The notes beneath the pieces were generated by a model. The model saw only the letters and a program-made list of their open reading frames with translations. It had not been told where the DNA came from and did no database searches. A DNA stretch of 12,355 nucleotides from Geminicoccaceae bacterium (GTDB lineage: Bacteria > Pseudomonadota > Alphaproteobacteria > Geminicoccales > Geminicoccaceae), in the NCBI GenBank assembly GCA_020446285.1, contig JAGREZ010000008.1, positions 1-12,355 on the forward strand, written 5' to 3'. The translations under genes and the position numbers were made by a program. Shown in pieces: positions 5,775 through 12,355 of the stretch; the stretch's first letter is position 1, and the number at the start of each line of letters is the position of its first letter.

Positions 5775-6769
5775 ATCTCGAACCTGATCATCTTGGTGAT
5801 CACGAAGATTCCGGTGCTCATCATGCCGGCGGCGATGCCGAGCGCGACCCAGCCGCGCTGGTCGGTGAACAGGACCATGATATAGTCCCTGTTCACGAGA
5901 TAGATCAGCAGGGACATGATGAACGGCAGGGATCCGATGATCATCGCCGATGCCTTCGCTTCGGATGACATGGCCTTGATCTTCAGCTTCACCTGCTCGC
6001 GTCGACGGATCATGCTGGAGAGATTCTGGAGGATTTCCGAGATGTTGCCGCCGGTTTCCTGCTGGATGGAAAGGCTGATGGCGAAGAACTTGAACTCCTG
6101 GATGTCGAGTTTCGCCGATGCCGACCACAGCGCATCGGGAAGCTCCATGCCGATCTGGATGTTGTTCGAGATTTCCGTGAACACGCTGCCGACGGGTTCG
6201 TCGATCTCGGTGCCGATGGCCGCCATGGCCTCGGTGACGGGGAGACCGGATTTGACACTGCGGACGATGAGTTCGATCGCGTTGGGAAAGAGGCCGACAA
6301 ACGCCGTCACCCGCTTCTGTGTCTTCCGCTTGATGTAGAAGGACAGGAGCATGAGCGAGCCCGTCGCTCCGCTCGGTATCGCGAGAAACGGTCCGAGGCC
6401 GAGAAAATAGATGATCACGCCGGTCAGGATGACGGCCATGATGGCCCAGATCACGATGCCGTCCTTGACCGTCCAGGACAGGCCGGCCCGATCGAATTTC
6501 TTCTGCAGCTGGTCGGCCTTGGGAATGAACGAGCCGAGCAGCGGTATCGACGAGAGCCCGCGATTGCGGTCCCGAACGAAAGCCCGGGCGGTCTCGGCGC
6601 CGCCGGACTGCTGCTCGATACCATTGGCGCGATCGGCAATTCGTCCGATCCGCTTGTTCATCTGACCGCTCGACGCCGCCCCGCCGCCGGTCACGAGCGA
6701 CAGGGCAATCCATGCGACCGAAAAACTTCCGACGCCGATGGCAATGAAAAAGATGAGATCCTGGTCCAA
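5771..6769 (-). CDS. tadB: Flp pilus inner-membrane platform protein TadB (T2SSF domain), probable TTG start
   Basis: A 332-residue membrane protein of the T2SSF family, paired with TadC in the pilus platform that contacts the CpaF ATPase. An N-terminal membrane helix (about 5-26), a low-complexity cytoplasmic linker (30-65), two membrane segments (about 105-146), the T2SSF domain with LFPNAIELIVRSVKSGLPVTEAM (about 160-182) and LSIQQETGGNISEILQNL (about 233-250), and C-terminal helices (about 275-296 and 306-326) are visible. No ATG fits. TTG at 6769 has GGGAG at 6782-6778, eight bases upstream, and gives a normal N-terminus (MDQDLIFFIA); the open frame to 6820 would overlap cpaF with unlikely residues. 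It starts 19 bp after the cpaF stop and overlaps tadC by 4 bp. Confidence 0.92.
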   Translation of the reverse strand: MDQDLIFFIAIGVGSFSVAWIALSLVTGGGAASSGQMNKRIGRIADRANGIEQQSGGAETARAFVRDRNRGLSSIPLLGSFIPKADQLQKKFDRAGLSWTVKDGIVIWAIMAVILTGVIIYFLGLGPFLAIPSGATGSLMLLSFYIKRKTQKRVTAFVGLFPNAIELIVRSVKSGLPVTEAMAAIGTEIDEPVGSVFTEISNNIQIGMELPDALWSASAKLDIQEFKFFAISLSIQQETGGNISEILQNLSSMIRRREQVKLKIKAMSSEAKASAMIIGSLPFIMSLLIYLVNRDYIMVLFTDQRGWVALGIAAGMMSTGIFVITKMIRFEI

Positions 6770-6777
6770 CTGGTGGG

Positions 6778-6782
6778 CTCCC
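6778..6782 (-). promoter_or_regulatory. Ribosome binding site supporting the TTG start of tadB
   Basis: GGGAG on the minus strand lies eight bases before the TTG at 6769 and just after the cpaF stop codon (6789-6791). It decides the start in the absence of any in-frame ATG nearby. Confidence 0.6.
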
Positions 6783-6788
6783 GGCGGC

Positions 6789-8234
6789 CTATTTCTGCGA
6801 CATCGCGGCGGCGAGCGCACGCTCGAGGCCGAAATAGGCGGCTCGCTTCATGAAATGCGGGCGGACGGGCGAGGGAACGAAATCGCCCATCAGCGTGCCG
6901 TCGCGGCTTTCGCCCTGATATTCGTATTTGAACAGGTCCTGCAGCACGATGATCTCCCCCTCCATGCCGACGATCTCGGTGCAATAGGTCGTGCGACGGA
7001 CACCGTCGCGCATGCGCGAGACCTGGATGACGAGATTGACGGCACCGGCGATCTGCTGGCGGATGGCCTTCGGCGGAAGATTGCCCGATGCCATCATGAT
7101 CATGTTTTCCATACGGGTGATGGCTTCGCGCGGATTGTTCGAGTGCAGCGTACACATCGAGCCGTCATGGCCCGTGTTCATGGCCTGCAGCATGTCCATC
7201 GCCTCGGGTCCGCGCACCTCGCCGCAGATGATGCGGTCGGGGCGCATGCGCAGTGCGTTCTTGACGAGATCGCGCATGGAAATCTCGCCGGACCCCTCCA
7301 GATTGGCCGGCCTCGTTTCGAGACGCACGACATGCGGCTGCTGCAGCTGGAGTTCGGCCGCATCCTCGATGGTGACCACGCGCTCGCCGGGATCGATCAG
7401 CTGCGACATGGCGTTGAGCATGGTCGTCTTGCCCGAACCCGTACCGCCGGAGATGACGATGTTGAGACGGCACGCGGCAGCGATCTTGAGCACCTTGCAC
7501 AACGGATCGCTGATGTTCTTCTGCTTCGCCATGGAGTCGAGGGTGATCGACTTCTTGGAGAATTTACGAATGGAGATCGAACAGCCATCGATCGCGAGCG
7601 GCGGTGCGATCACGTTCACGCGACTGCCGTCGAGGAGACGCGCATCACAGATCGGCGAGGTTTCGTCGACGCGGCGGCCGATCCGGGTGACGATGCGCTG
7701 GGCGACGTTCATCACATGCGCGCCGTTGCGGAACTTGACGTCGGTCAGTTCCAGCTTGCCCTTGCGCTCGACATAGATCTGGAACGGACCGTTCACCATG
7801 ATATCGGTGATGGCCTCGTCGGCCAGCAGCGGCTCGAGCGGGCCGAGGCCGACCATGTCGTCGACCACCGCCGTGGCAAGCTGGTCCTGTTCCTTTGAGG
7901 TCAGCGACAGTCTCTGCTCGACGACGATCTCCGAAATCACCTCGACGAGCTGACGGTGGAGTTCGGGCCGCGGCAGCTTGGCGGCATTGCCGGCGTCGAT
8001 CCGTTCGTACAGCGCCGACTGGACGCGACTGCGCGTTTCCTTGGTGGCATCCTGCTTGCGCGCGGCCACGGGCTTTTCCAACACCGGCGCCGGCTTCGGC
8101 TTTTCCACCGCCTTCTCGCGGGGCGCGGGCTCCAGCTCCTTGCCGGAGGACGCGGGCACGAGTTCCTTCTTCTTCTCCGGGACGATCGCTTTCGGCGCTT
8201 CCGGCTCTTCGTCGAGGTTTCTTCGACCGAACAT
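6789..8234 (-). CDS. cpaF: Flp pilus assembly ATPase CpaF (TadA)
   Basis: A 481-residue secretion ATPase of the VirB11/GspE superfamily, driving pilin assembly at the cytoplasmic face through TadB/TadC. Residues 1-70 are a charged, proline-rich, probably disordered tail. The N-terminal domain follows (about 75-240), with LGPLEPLLADEAITDIMVNGP (130-150) and the RIGRRVDETSPICDARLLDGSRVN segment (184-207). The catalytic core has Walker A GGTGSGKTT (263-271), the Asp box VTIEDAAEL (287-295), Walker B RIICGEVRGPEA (334-345) and the His box GHDGSMCTLHSNNP (355-368). All catalytic motifs are intact. The ATG at 8234 is 4 bp after the cpaE stop, with a GAGGG inside the end of cpaE. Confidence is very high. 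Confidence 0.97.
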   Translation of the reverse strand: MFGRRNLDEEPEAPKAIVPEKKKELVPASSGKELEPAPREKAVEKPKPAPVLEKPVAARKQDATKETRSRVQSALYERIDAGNAAKLPRPELHRQLVEVISEIVVEQRLSLTSKEQDQLATAVVDDMVGLGPLEPLLADEAITDIMVNGPFQIYVERKGKLELTDVKFRNGAHVMNVAQRIVTRIGRRVDETSPICDARLLDGSRVNVIAPPLAIDGCSISIRKFSKKSITLDSMAKQKNISDPLCKVLKIAAACRLNIVISGGTGSGKTTMLNAMSQLIDPGERVVTIEDAAELQLQQPHVVRLETRPANLEGSGEISMRDLVKNALRMRPDRIICGEVRGPEAMDMLQAMNTGHDGSMCTLHSNNPREAITRMENMIMMASGNLPPKAIRQQIAGAVNLVIQVSRMRDGVRRTTYCTEIVGMEGEIIVLQDLFKYEYQGESRDGTLMGDFVPSPVRPHFMKRAAYFGLERALAAAMSQK

Positions 8235-8238
8235 GAAT

Positions 8239-9453
8239 TCAGGCCCTCTTTCCGATCAGGCGGCTGATGATGCCGCGCTTGGGCTTGGAGCCGCCGCCGC
8301 ACAGCACTTCGGAGAGCTGGTCGATACCGGAAGTGACGAGCGACTGGCGGGAGACGACGGGCTGTCCGACATTGGTGGCGGATGCGACATTCTTCGGATC
8401 GAAGGGAATGATGATGTCCGCCTTGCGGCCGACGCCCTTTTCGAATTCCGCGATCGGAATCTCGCCCACCCGGTGTTCGCCGACGCGATTGAGTGCCAGG
8501 CTGATGTTGCACCCTGCATTGGTCGACGGAATCTGTTGCAGGATGCGCAGCGTGTCGCGCATGCCGCTCAGCGAGAGATCCGAGACGAGTACGAGGTTGG
8601 AAGCCTCCTCGAGCACCTTGCGGTTGATGGAAGGCTGATTGCGCGGAAGGTCGACCAGAACGTAGTGATACTTGCTTCGAAGTTCCTGGATGAGAAGATC
8701 GATCGACTGCTCGTCGATGTGACAGGTTTCGTCGATGTTCTCTTCAGCGCTCAGGACGTAGAGCGTGTCCGAATACTTGACCATCGTGCGATCGACATAG
8801 AGACCGTCGATCCGGCTCGGTGTCTCCAGCGCCTCGCGAAAGCCGTGACTGGGTTCGAGATCGAGGGAAAGGGCGACCGTGCCGAACTGCAGGTCGAGGT
8901 CGATGAGTGCCACGCGCCGCCGCCGCACCTCGGCGATGTGATAGGCGGTATTGGCGGCAATCATCGTGCTGCCGACACCGCCGCGGGCACCGAGCACCGC
9001 CACCAGCCTTCCAAGACGGCTCGTCTGGCGGGATCGCGAGACACCGTCGACCGTGCCGAGCAGCGATTTCTGCAGCAATGCCGGGGTGAGCGGCTTCACC
9101 AGATAGTCGCTGATGCCCTGGTTCATGAGCTCGCGGAAAAGGCCGACATCGTTGCGGTCGCCGATCGCCACCACCGTCACACCCGGCTCGCAGACCTCGG
9201 CGAGTTCGTTGATGTCGGAGAGTGGCAGATCGGACTGGGTGAGATCGACCAGCAGGATGCGCGGCGAGCGGTGCTCGCTCAGGAAATCGATGCAGCTCCG
9301 GATCCCGCCCTTGTGCACCGCCGCATGCGGTATGACGAGATCGCGAATGACCTGGTCAACGACGTTGCGGGTTTCCTCATCCCCGAGAAACGCGCGAAAC
9401 TGGGCGCGGTCATCGTCCTTGTTCAGCCTTTCCGTTGTCAGGCTGTTGCCCAT
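8239..9453 (-). CDS. cpaE: Pilus assembly protein CpaE (receiver-like plus ParA/MinD-like ATPase)
   Basis: A 404-residue cytoplasmic protein, TadZ/CpaE family, which places the Flp pilus machine at its cellular site. The N-terminal receiver-like domain (about 20-135) keeps the phospho-acceptor-position Asp (LLVDL, D70) and the KP pair (K120-P121). The C-terminal domain (about 149-395) is a MinD/ParA fold: GARGGVGSTMIAAN (155-168), LIDLDLQFG (183-191) and LVDLPRNQ in the switch region. Arg replaces the signature lysine (R157) and Ser the P-loop lysine (S162), so ATP hydrolysis may be weak or absent; CpaE proteins often depart from the canonical motif. The ATG at 9453 shares its last base-pair step with the cpaD stop (TGATG), with a very strong GGAGGGGG (9467-9460) six bases upstream. 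Confidence 0.95.
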   Translation of the reverse strand: MGNSLTTERLNKDDDRAQFRAFLGDEETRNVVDQVIRDLVIPHAAVHKGGIRSCIDFLSEHRSPRILLVDLTQSDLPLSDINELAEVCEPGVTVVAIGDRNDVGLFRELMNQGISDYLVKPLTPALLQKSLLGTVDGVSRSRQTSRLGRLVAVLGARGGVGSTMIAANTAYHIAEVRRRRVALIDLDLQFGTVALSLDLEPSHGFREALETPSRIDGLYVDRTMVKYSDTLYVLSAEENIDETCHIDEQSIDLLIQELRSKYHYVLVDLPRNQPSINRKVLEEASNLVLVSDLSLSGMRDTLRILQQIPSTNAGCNISLALNRVGEHRVGEIPIAEFEKGVGRKADIIIPFDPKNVASATNVGQPVVSRQSLVTSGIDQLSEVLCGGGSKPKRGIISRLIGKRA

Positions 9454-10175
9454 CAGTCACCCCCTCCACCTTTCAGTTCCTTGACCTGGTCATTGCGATA
9501 TCGATCGATCGCCATCGAGTTCTGCATCGGGTCGGGATTGCCGATGTCCGCCGGCAGAACCGGCCGCTCGCGGGCGAGGTCGGCCGGATCGGCGACCATG
9601 CGGGCGAGGTTGCTCGCATTCGCGCAGCCGAGACCATCGAGCGCGGCGTTGCGACTGTTGTCGCCGGTCTGGATGGAGAAATTCGGGCAGCTCGGAATCT
9701 GCACGGCATAGTCGCGGACGACCACCTCGACCCTGCGGTTGCGCTGCCAGCTCTGCTCGTTGCTGCCGAGTGCTGCGGGAACCCGCTCGCCGAAGCTGGA
9801 TCTCTCGACCGGCACAGCACCGTCCGTCAGGCCGGAGAGATAGTCCGCGACCGCGTTCGAGCGTCGGGCCGAAAGGTCGAGATTGTAGCGGTCGGATGCC
9901 CGTTCGTCGGCATGGCCGAGAACCCTCACGCTGGCGCTGGGCGAGGTCATCGAGGTGCGCAGGAAGACCTCGAGCGCCTCCCGTTCGGCGCGGGAGATGC
10001 TGTCCGAGTCGGTTGCGAAATAGACCGAATGGCGCCGCAGGATCTCCTGGCTCTGCGGTTTGGCGACCGCCAGACCCAGATAGTCATGACCGGGATCTTG
10101 CGGCGCACAGCCGGCGAGAGCCGCCACGAGCAGGCAGGCCGCGAATGTCCCGAGCGGTGATGTCCTGATATTCAT
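9453..10175 (-). CDS. cpaD: CpaD-type pilus lipoprotein with an OmpA-like domain
   Basis: A 240-residue outer-membrane lipoprotein, in the cpaC-cpaE interval where CpaD is expected. The signal peptide ends at a lipobox LAGC (Cys23 lipidated). Residues about 45-155 read as an OmpA-like peptidoglycan-binding domain: SVYFATDSDSI (50-60), VLGHADERA (85-93), NLDLSARRSNAVADYL (98-113), the SFGERVPA turn (127-134) and NRRVEVVV (146-153). The C-terminal CpaD part follows: CPNFS (163-167) and GCANASNLARMVADPADL (183-200), with two cysteines (163, 184) that may pair. It ends with a glycine run whose codons are also the cpaE Shine-Dalgarno. I chose the ATG at 10175 because GAGG lies nine bases upstream; an in-frame TTG at 10190 would overlap cpaC. 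It probably stabilises or anchors the secretin. 'OmpA family protein' would be an equally fair label. Confidence 0.85.
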   Translation of the reverse strand: MNIRTSPLGTFAACLLVAALAGCAPQDPGHDYLGLAVAKPQSQEILRRHSVYFATDSDSISRAEREALEVFLRTSMTSPSASVRVLGHADERASDRYNLDLSARRSNAVADYLSGLTDGAVPVERSSFGERVPAALGSNEQSWQRNRRVEVVVRDYAVQIPSCPNFSIQTGDNSRNAALDGLGCANASNLARMVADPADLARERPVLPADIGNPDPMQNSMAIDRYRNDQVKELKGGGGD

Positions 10176-10186
10176 TGCGATATACC

Positions 10187-11680
10187 TCAATCGAGCAGGA
10201 AACCGGCAGGGCCGATGAGCCGCCCGCCTGCCGACATGGCGGGTGCCTCCGCGCCGGGAGCTACCGACGGCTTGGTCAGGCGCCCTTCGATGATCCGCTG
10301 CAGGTCGGTGGCGGCGCGATACTGTTCGGTCGGATCGCGCAGCTCGTTTTCGCGCACCGGGCGGACGAGATAGGGAGTGACGATGATGACCAGTTCGCTT
10401 TCGCTGCGCTGGAAGCTCGTCGAGCGGAACAGGGGGCCGAGAACCGGCAGGTCGCCCAGTCCCGGCATCTTCTGCAGATTGTTCTGGGTGCTGTTCGAGA
10501 TCAGGCCGCCGATGGCGAAGCTCTGGCCGGAACCGAGCTCGACCGTGGTTTCGGCGCGCCGCGTGCGAAGTGCCGGGATCAGCGTTCCGACGAGTTCGAT
10601 GGCATTGGCGAAGTCCAGATCGCTCACTTCCGGCTTGACCCTGAGGCTGATCCGGTCGTTGCCGAGCACGGTCGGCGTGAAGGCCAGGCGGACGCCGAAT
10701 TCCTTGAATTCGATCTGGACCTCGTCCTGATCGCGCCCGACCGGAACCGGAAACTCGCCGCCGGCGAGAAAGCTCGCCGTCTCGCCCGAAAGTGCCGTCA
10801 GGTTCGGTTCGGCAAGGACCGCCACGAGACCCTCGCGTTCGAGCGCATCGATGATGCCGTCGATGGCGACGTCATCGCTGTTGAAACCACCAAGAAACGT
10901 GCCCGCTTCACCGGCCTGGTCGGAGCTCCGGATGAAGTTGGTGCGATTGTCCGTAAGGAAGCTCCGGCCGGTAAGCAGATTGAATGTCATGTCGCCGAAC
11001 TGGCCCGCCGCATCCCAGTGGATGCCGAGTGCCTTGTCGGCGTCACGCGCGATTTCGGCGACCCGGACACGGACATTGACCTGGTTGGAGCCGCGGATCT
11101 CGAGCCGGTTGAGGACGATTTCACCCTCGCCGAGAAATCGCCGGGCGAGATCCTCGGCGTCGCGCGCCTCGACCGGCTTGGTGACGAAGCCGGTGAGAAC
11201 GATGCCCGAATCGAGCGACGTGACGCGCACATCGGCGCCGGGCAGGGCCTGGCCCAGAACCTCGCTGAGCCGCCCCACCGAATGGGTGACGATGATGTCC
11301 TTCTGGAAGATCACCGATTCGGCATCGTCAACCGCATAGATCGTCGTCTTGCCGGTCTTCTTGCCGAATACATAGAAGAGCGAGGGCGAATGTGCCTGCA
11401 CGTCGGCGATGGTCGGATCGGCGACGAAGACGGCAGAGGCAGGCGTTTCCAGCTGGAAGATCCGTCCCGAGCGCAATTCGAGATCGAAGCGCTCCAGCTG
11501 CTCGGCGGCAACGGCCGGACCCGCAGCGGGTTCCATGGCGAAGGCTTCGGGTTCAATGGCGAGGGCTTCCTGTCCGGTCGACGCGAGAACGCCCATGAGT
11601 GCGAGCAGGGCGAGGCCACGGCGACAGGTTCCCTGCAGCGTGAAGCGCTTGGATGTGAGCATCGGGTTCATTCCTGTCAT
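10187..11680 (-). CDS. cpaC: Flp pilus outer-membrane secretin CpaC (RcpA)
   Basis: A 497-residue outer-membrane secretin through which the pilus exits. The signal peptide is about 41 residues, with a likely cut after EALA. The N-terminal CpaC domain (about 65-135) contains RIFQLETPASAVFVADPTIADV (73-94) and FGKKTGKTTIYAVD (105-118); a BON-like domain follows (about 140-197: GIVLTGFVTKPVEARDAEDLA). The secretin homology domain (about 275-442) shows LVAVLAEPNLTALSGETASFLAGGEFPVPV (285-314), EFKEFGVRLAFTPTVLG (324-340), the LRVKPEVSDLD block (346-356), GQSFAIGGLISN (385-396), LGDLPVLGPLFRS (408-420) and ESELVIIVTPYLVRPV (427-442). The ATG at 11680 overlaps the cpaB stop (ATGA) with CAGGG eight bases upstream; ATG at 11671 or 11662 are alternatives that would only shorten the signal peptide. 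A longer reading frame to the window edge is an artefact. Confidence 0.96.
   Translation of the reverse strand: MTGMNPMLTSKRFTLQGTCRRGLALLALMGVLASTGQEALAIEPEAFAMEPAAGPAVAAEQLERFDLELRSGRIFQLETPASAVFVADPTIADVQAHSPSLFYVFGKKTGKTTIYAVDDAESVIFQKDIIVTHSVGRLSEVLGQALPGADVRVTSLDSGIVLTGFVTKPVEARDAEDLARRFLGEGEIVLNRLEIRGSNQVNVRVRVAEIARDADKALGIHWDAAGQFGDMTFNLLTGRSFLTDNRTNFIRSSDQAGEAGTFLGGFNSDDVAIDGIIDALEREGLVAVLAEPNLTALSGETASFLAGGEFPVPVGRDQDEVQIEFKEFGVRLAFTPTVLGNDRISLRVKPEVSDLDFANAIELVGTLIPALRTRRAETTVELGSGQSFAIGGLISNSTQNNLQKMPGLGDLPVLGPLFRSTSFQRSESELVIIVTPYLVRPVRENELRDPTEQYRAATDLQRIIEGRLTKPSVAPGAEAPAMSAGGRLIGPAGFLLD
11528..11569 (-). repeat. 21-bp tandem duplication at the cpaC signal-peptide junction
   Basis: Two adjacent 21-bp units (11528-11548 and 11549-11569) differ at two positions. 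In frame they encode EALAIEP and EAFAMEP, at residues 38-51 of CpaC. The signal-peptidase site predicted after EALA lies inside the first unit, so the duplication may give two possible cleavage sites (after ALA or AFA). It is a recent-looking slippage product. Confidence 0.6.
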
Positions 11681-12355
11681 TGGGCTGGCCCTGCGGGCAA
11701 TTCGACCGAAGCGGTGCTCGAACCGCGCATCACGACGAGCTCCCTCGCCTTCTCCGGGCCGGCGGTCGTTCCGAGCACCCGGCTGACATCGCTGTCCCAG
11801 GTCGGCACGGGTGCCAGGATCCGGTCTTCCGGCTTGCGCTCGGTGGCGAGGCTTCGAAGACTGAGGGAGATCTTGCCGAGCTCGCTTGCGAGCGAAACCA
11901 TCTCCGCTCCCCTCGGGGTGACCTCGAAGGTCGCCGTTCGCGCCTGATTGCCGCCCTTGCCCTGCGCCTCGGGCAGGGACATACCGGCGGAATTCATCTG
12001 CCGGCCCATGGCGATCACCCGGACATCCTGGAGAACGGTCTCGCTCACGCGCCGCGAGACATCGTTGCCGTCCTCCATTCGTGTGGAAATGTTCTGGGAC
12101 AGAATGATGTCGACGCGGTCGCCCGGAAAGATCAGGCCGGCATTGCTCGACGCCTCGTCGACCGGGATCGTGATCGCGCGCATGTCCGGACCAAGGACGA
12201 CCGCGAGAAAACCGCGATCGCCGGGTTTGACGAGACTGCCTTCGGTAACGGGCTCGCCGGCAACGATCTCCTTGCGGACGACCGCACCGTCGAGTTCGCT
12301 CATCGGCCGCTGACCCTCGACGAAGTAACTCTCGGGCACCTCGATATCCGGCCAT
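11677..12355 (-). CDS. cpaB: Flp pilus assembly protein CpaB (RcpC), N-terminus beyond the window
   Basis: The last 225 residues are visible; the N-terminal membrane anchor and first SAF-type segment lie off the right edge. CpaB is a periplasmic, inner-membrane-anchored partner of the secretin CpaC. Visible: the start of the SAF domain (VVRKEIVAGEPVTEGSLVKPGD, bases about 12294-12229), then the RcpC/CpaB domain with FLAVVLGPDMRAITIPVDEAS, AGLIFPGDRVDIILSQ, and SETVLQDVRVIAMGRQM followed by the TATFEVTPRGAEMVSLASELGKISLSLRSL block. The stop overlaps the cpaC start (ATGA), so the pair is translationally coupled. The first of the seven genes here; upstream genes of the operon are not visible. 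Confidence 0.95.
   Translation of the reverse strand, partial: WPDIEVPESYFVEGQRPMSELDGAVVRKEIVAGEPVTEGSLVKPGDRGFLAVVLGPDMRAITIPVDEASSNAGLIFPGDRVDIILSQNISTRMEDGNDVSRRVSETVLQDVRVIAMGRQMNSAGMSLPEAQGKGGNQARTATFEVTPRGAEMVSLASELGKISLSLRSLATERKPEDRILAPVPTWDSDVSRVLGTTAGPEKARELVVMRGSSTASVELPAGPAQ

Noticed and set aside
5775..6713. N-terminal extension of the tadC reading frame
   Set aside because: It is the wrong frame of tadB; TadC homology begins only at the ATG at 5774, which overlaps the tadB stop.
7978..9711. 577-codon plus-strand open frame opposite cpaD/cpaE/cpaF
   Set aside because: It crosses three real gene junctions on the other strand and its translation is charged and low in recognisable folds; a GC-driven shadow.
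10175..11947. 590-codon plus-strand open frame opposite cpaC
   Set aside because: Antisense to the secretin over nearly its full length; no family signal.
11681..12355. N-terminal extension of the cpaC reading frame to the window edge
   Set aside because: It is the wrong frame of cpaB; the signal peptide of CpaC begins at the ATG overlapping the cpaB stop.

Overview
This is a GC-rich chromosomal window, probably from an alphaproteobacterium. The case rests on a CpaB-C-D-E-F / TadB-C type Flp-pilus operon in the alphaproteobacterial order, a single-domain pyruvate kinase, a B12-dependent methylmalonyl-CoA mutase and a textbook FNR/FixK-type box. The order (Rhodobacterales, Rhodospirillales or other) cannot be settled from this sequence. 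I see no transposase, CRISPR array, tRNA, rRNA or phage gene.

Layout. 1-473 (+): C-terminal B12-binding end of methylmalonyl-CoA mutase, cut by the window edge. 486-511: a perfect hairpin shared by converging genes. 556-1020 (-): an Rrf2-family regulator without an Fe-S cysteine cluster. 1021-1700: a 680 bp gap with no confident gene. About 1200-1620 of it is only about 39% GC (hand count) and holds a perfect FNR-type box, promoter-like sequences on both strands and two doubtful small ORFs. 1701-3023 (-): a divergent serine-hydroxymethyltransferase-fold PLP enzyme. 3105-4520 (-): pyruvate kinase, 81 bp upstream of the PLP gene and probably co-transcribed with it. 4521-4802: a 282 bp intergenic region with a long imperfect palindrome and a nested repeat. 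4803-12355 (-): seven tightly packed Flp (tad/cpa) pilus assembly genes, transcribed in the order cpaB, cpaC, cpaD, cpaE, cpaF, tadB, tadC. The start of cpaB lies beyond the right edge.

How the genes work together. The tad genes build an envelope-spanning type IVc (Flp) pilus machine. CpaC is the outer-membrane secretin, CpaB its periplasmic partner and CpaD the outer-membrane lipoprotein. CpaE is the ParA/MinD-like localisation factor, CpaF the cytoplasmic ATPase, and TadB and TadC the inner-membrane platform. The pilin, prepilin peptidase, pseudopilins and TadD are not in the window. The left half holds central-metabolism genes (propionyl-CoA/methylmalonyl-CoA, phosphoenolpyruvate to pyruvate, and an uncertain amino-acid aldol/hydroxymethyl transfer) unrelated to the pilus.

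The most interesting unexplained signal is in the AT-rich gap. A perfect TTGAY-N4-RTCAA box (1258-1271) is centred exactly 41.5 bp upstream of the start site predicted from an extended -10 element (1291-1299) on the plus strand. This is the geometry of a class II FNR/FixK-activated promoter, and it reads into a stretch with no recognisable gene. The rest of the window is an orderly metabolic and pilus region; I found no clear new multi-gene system.
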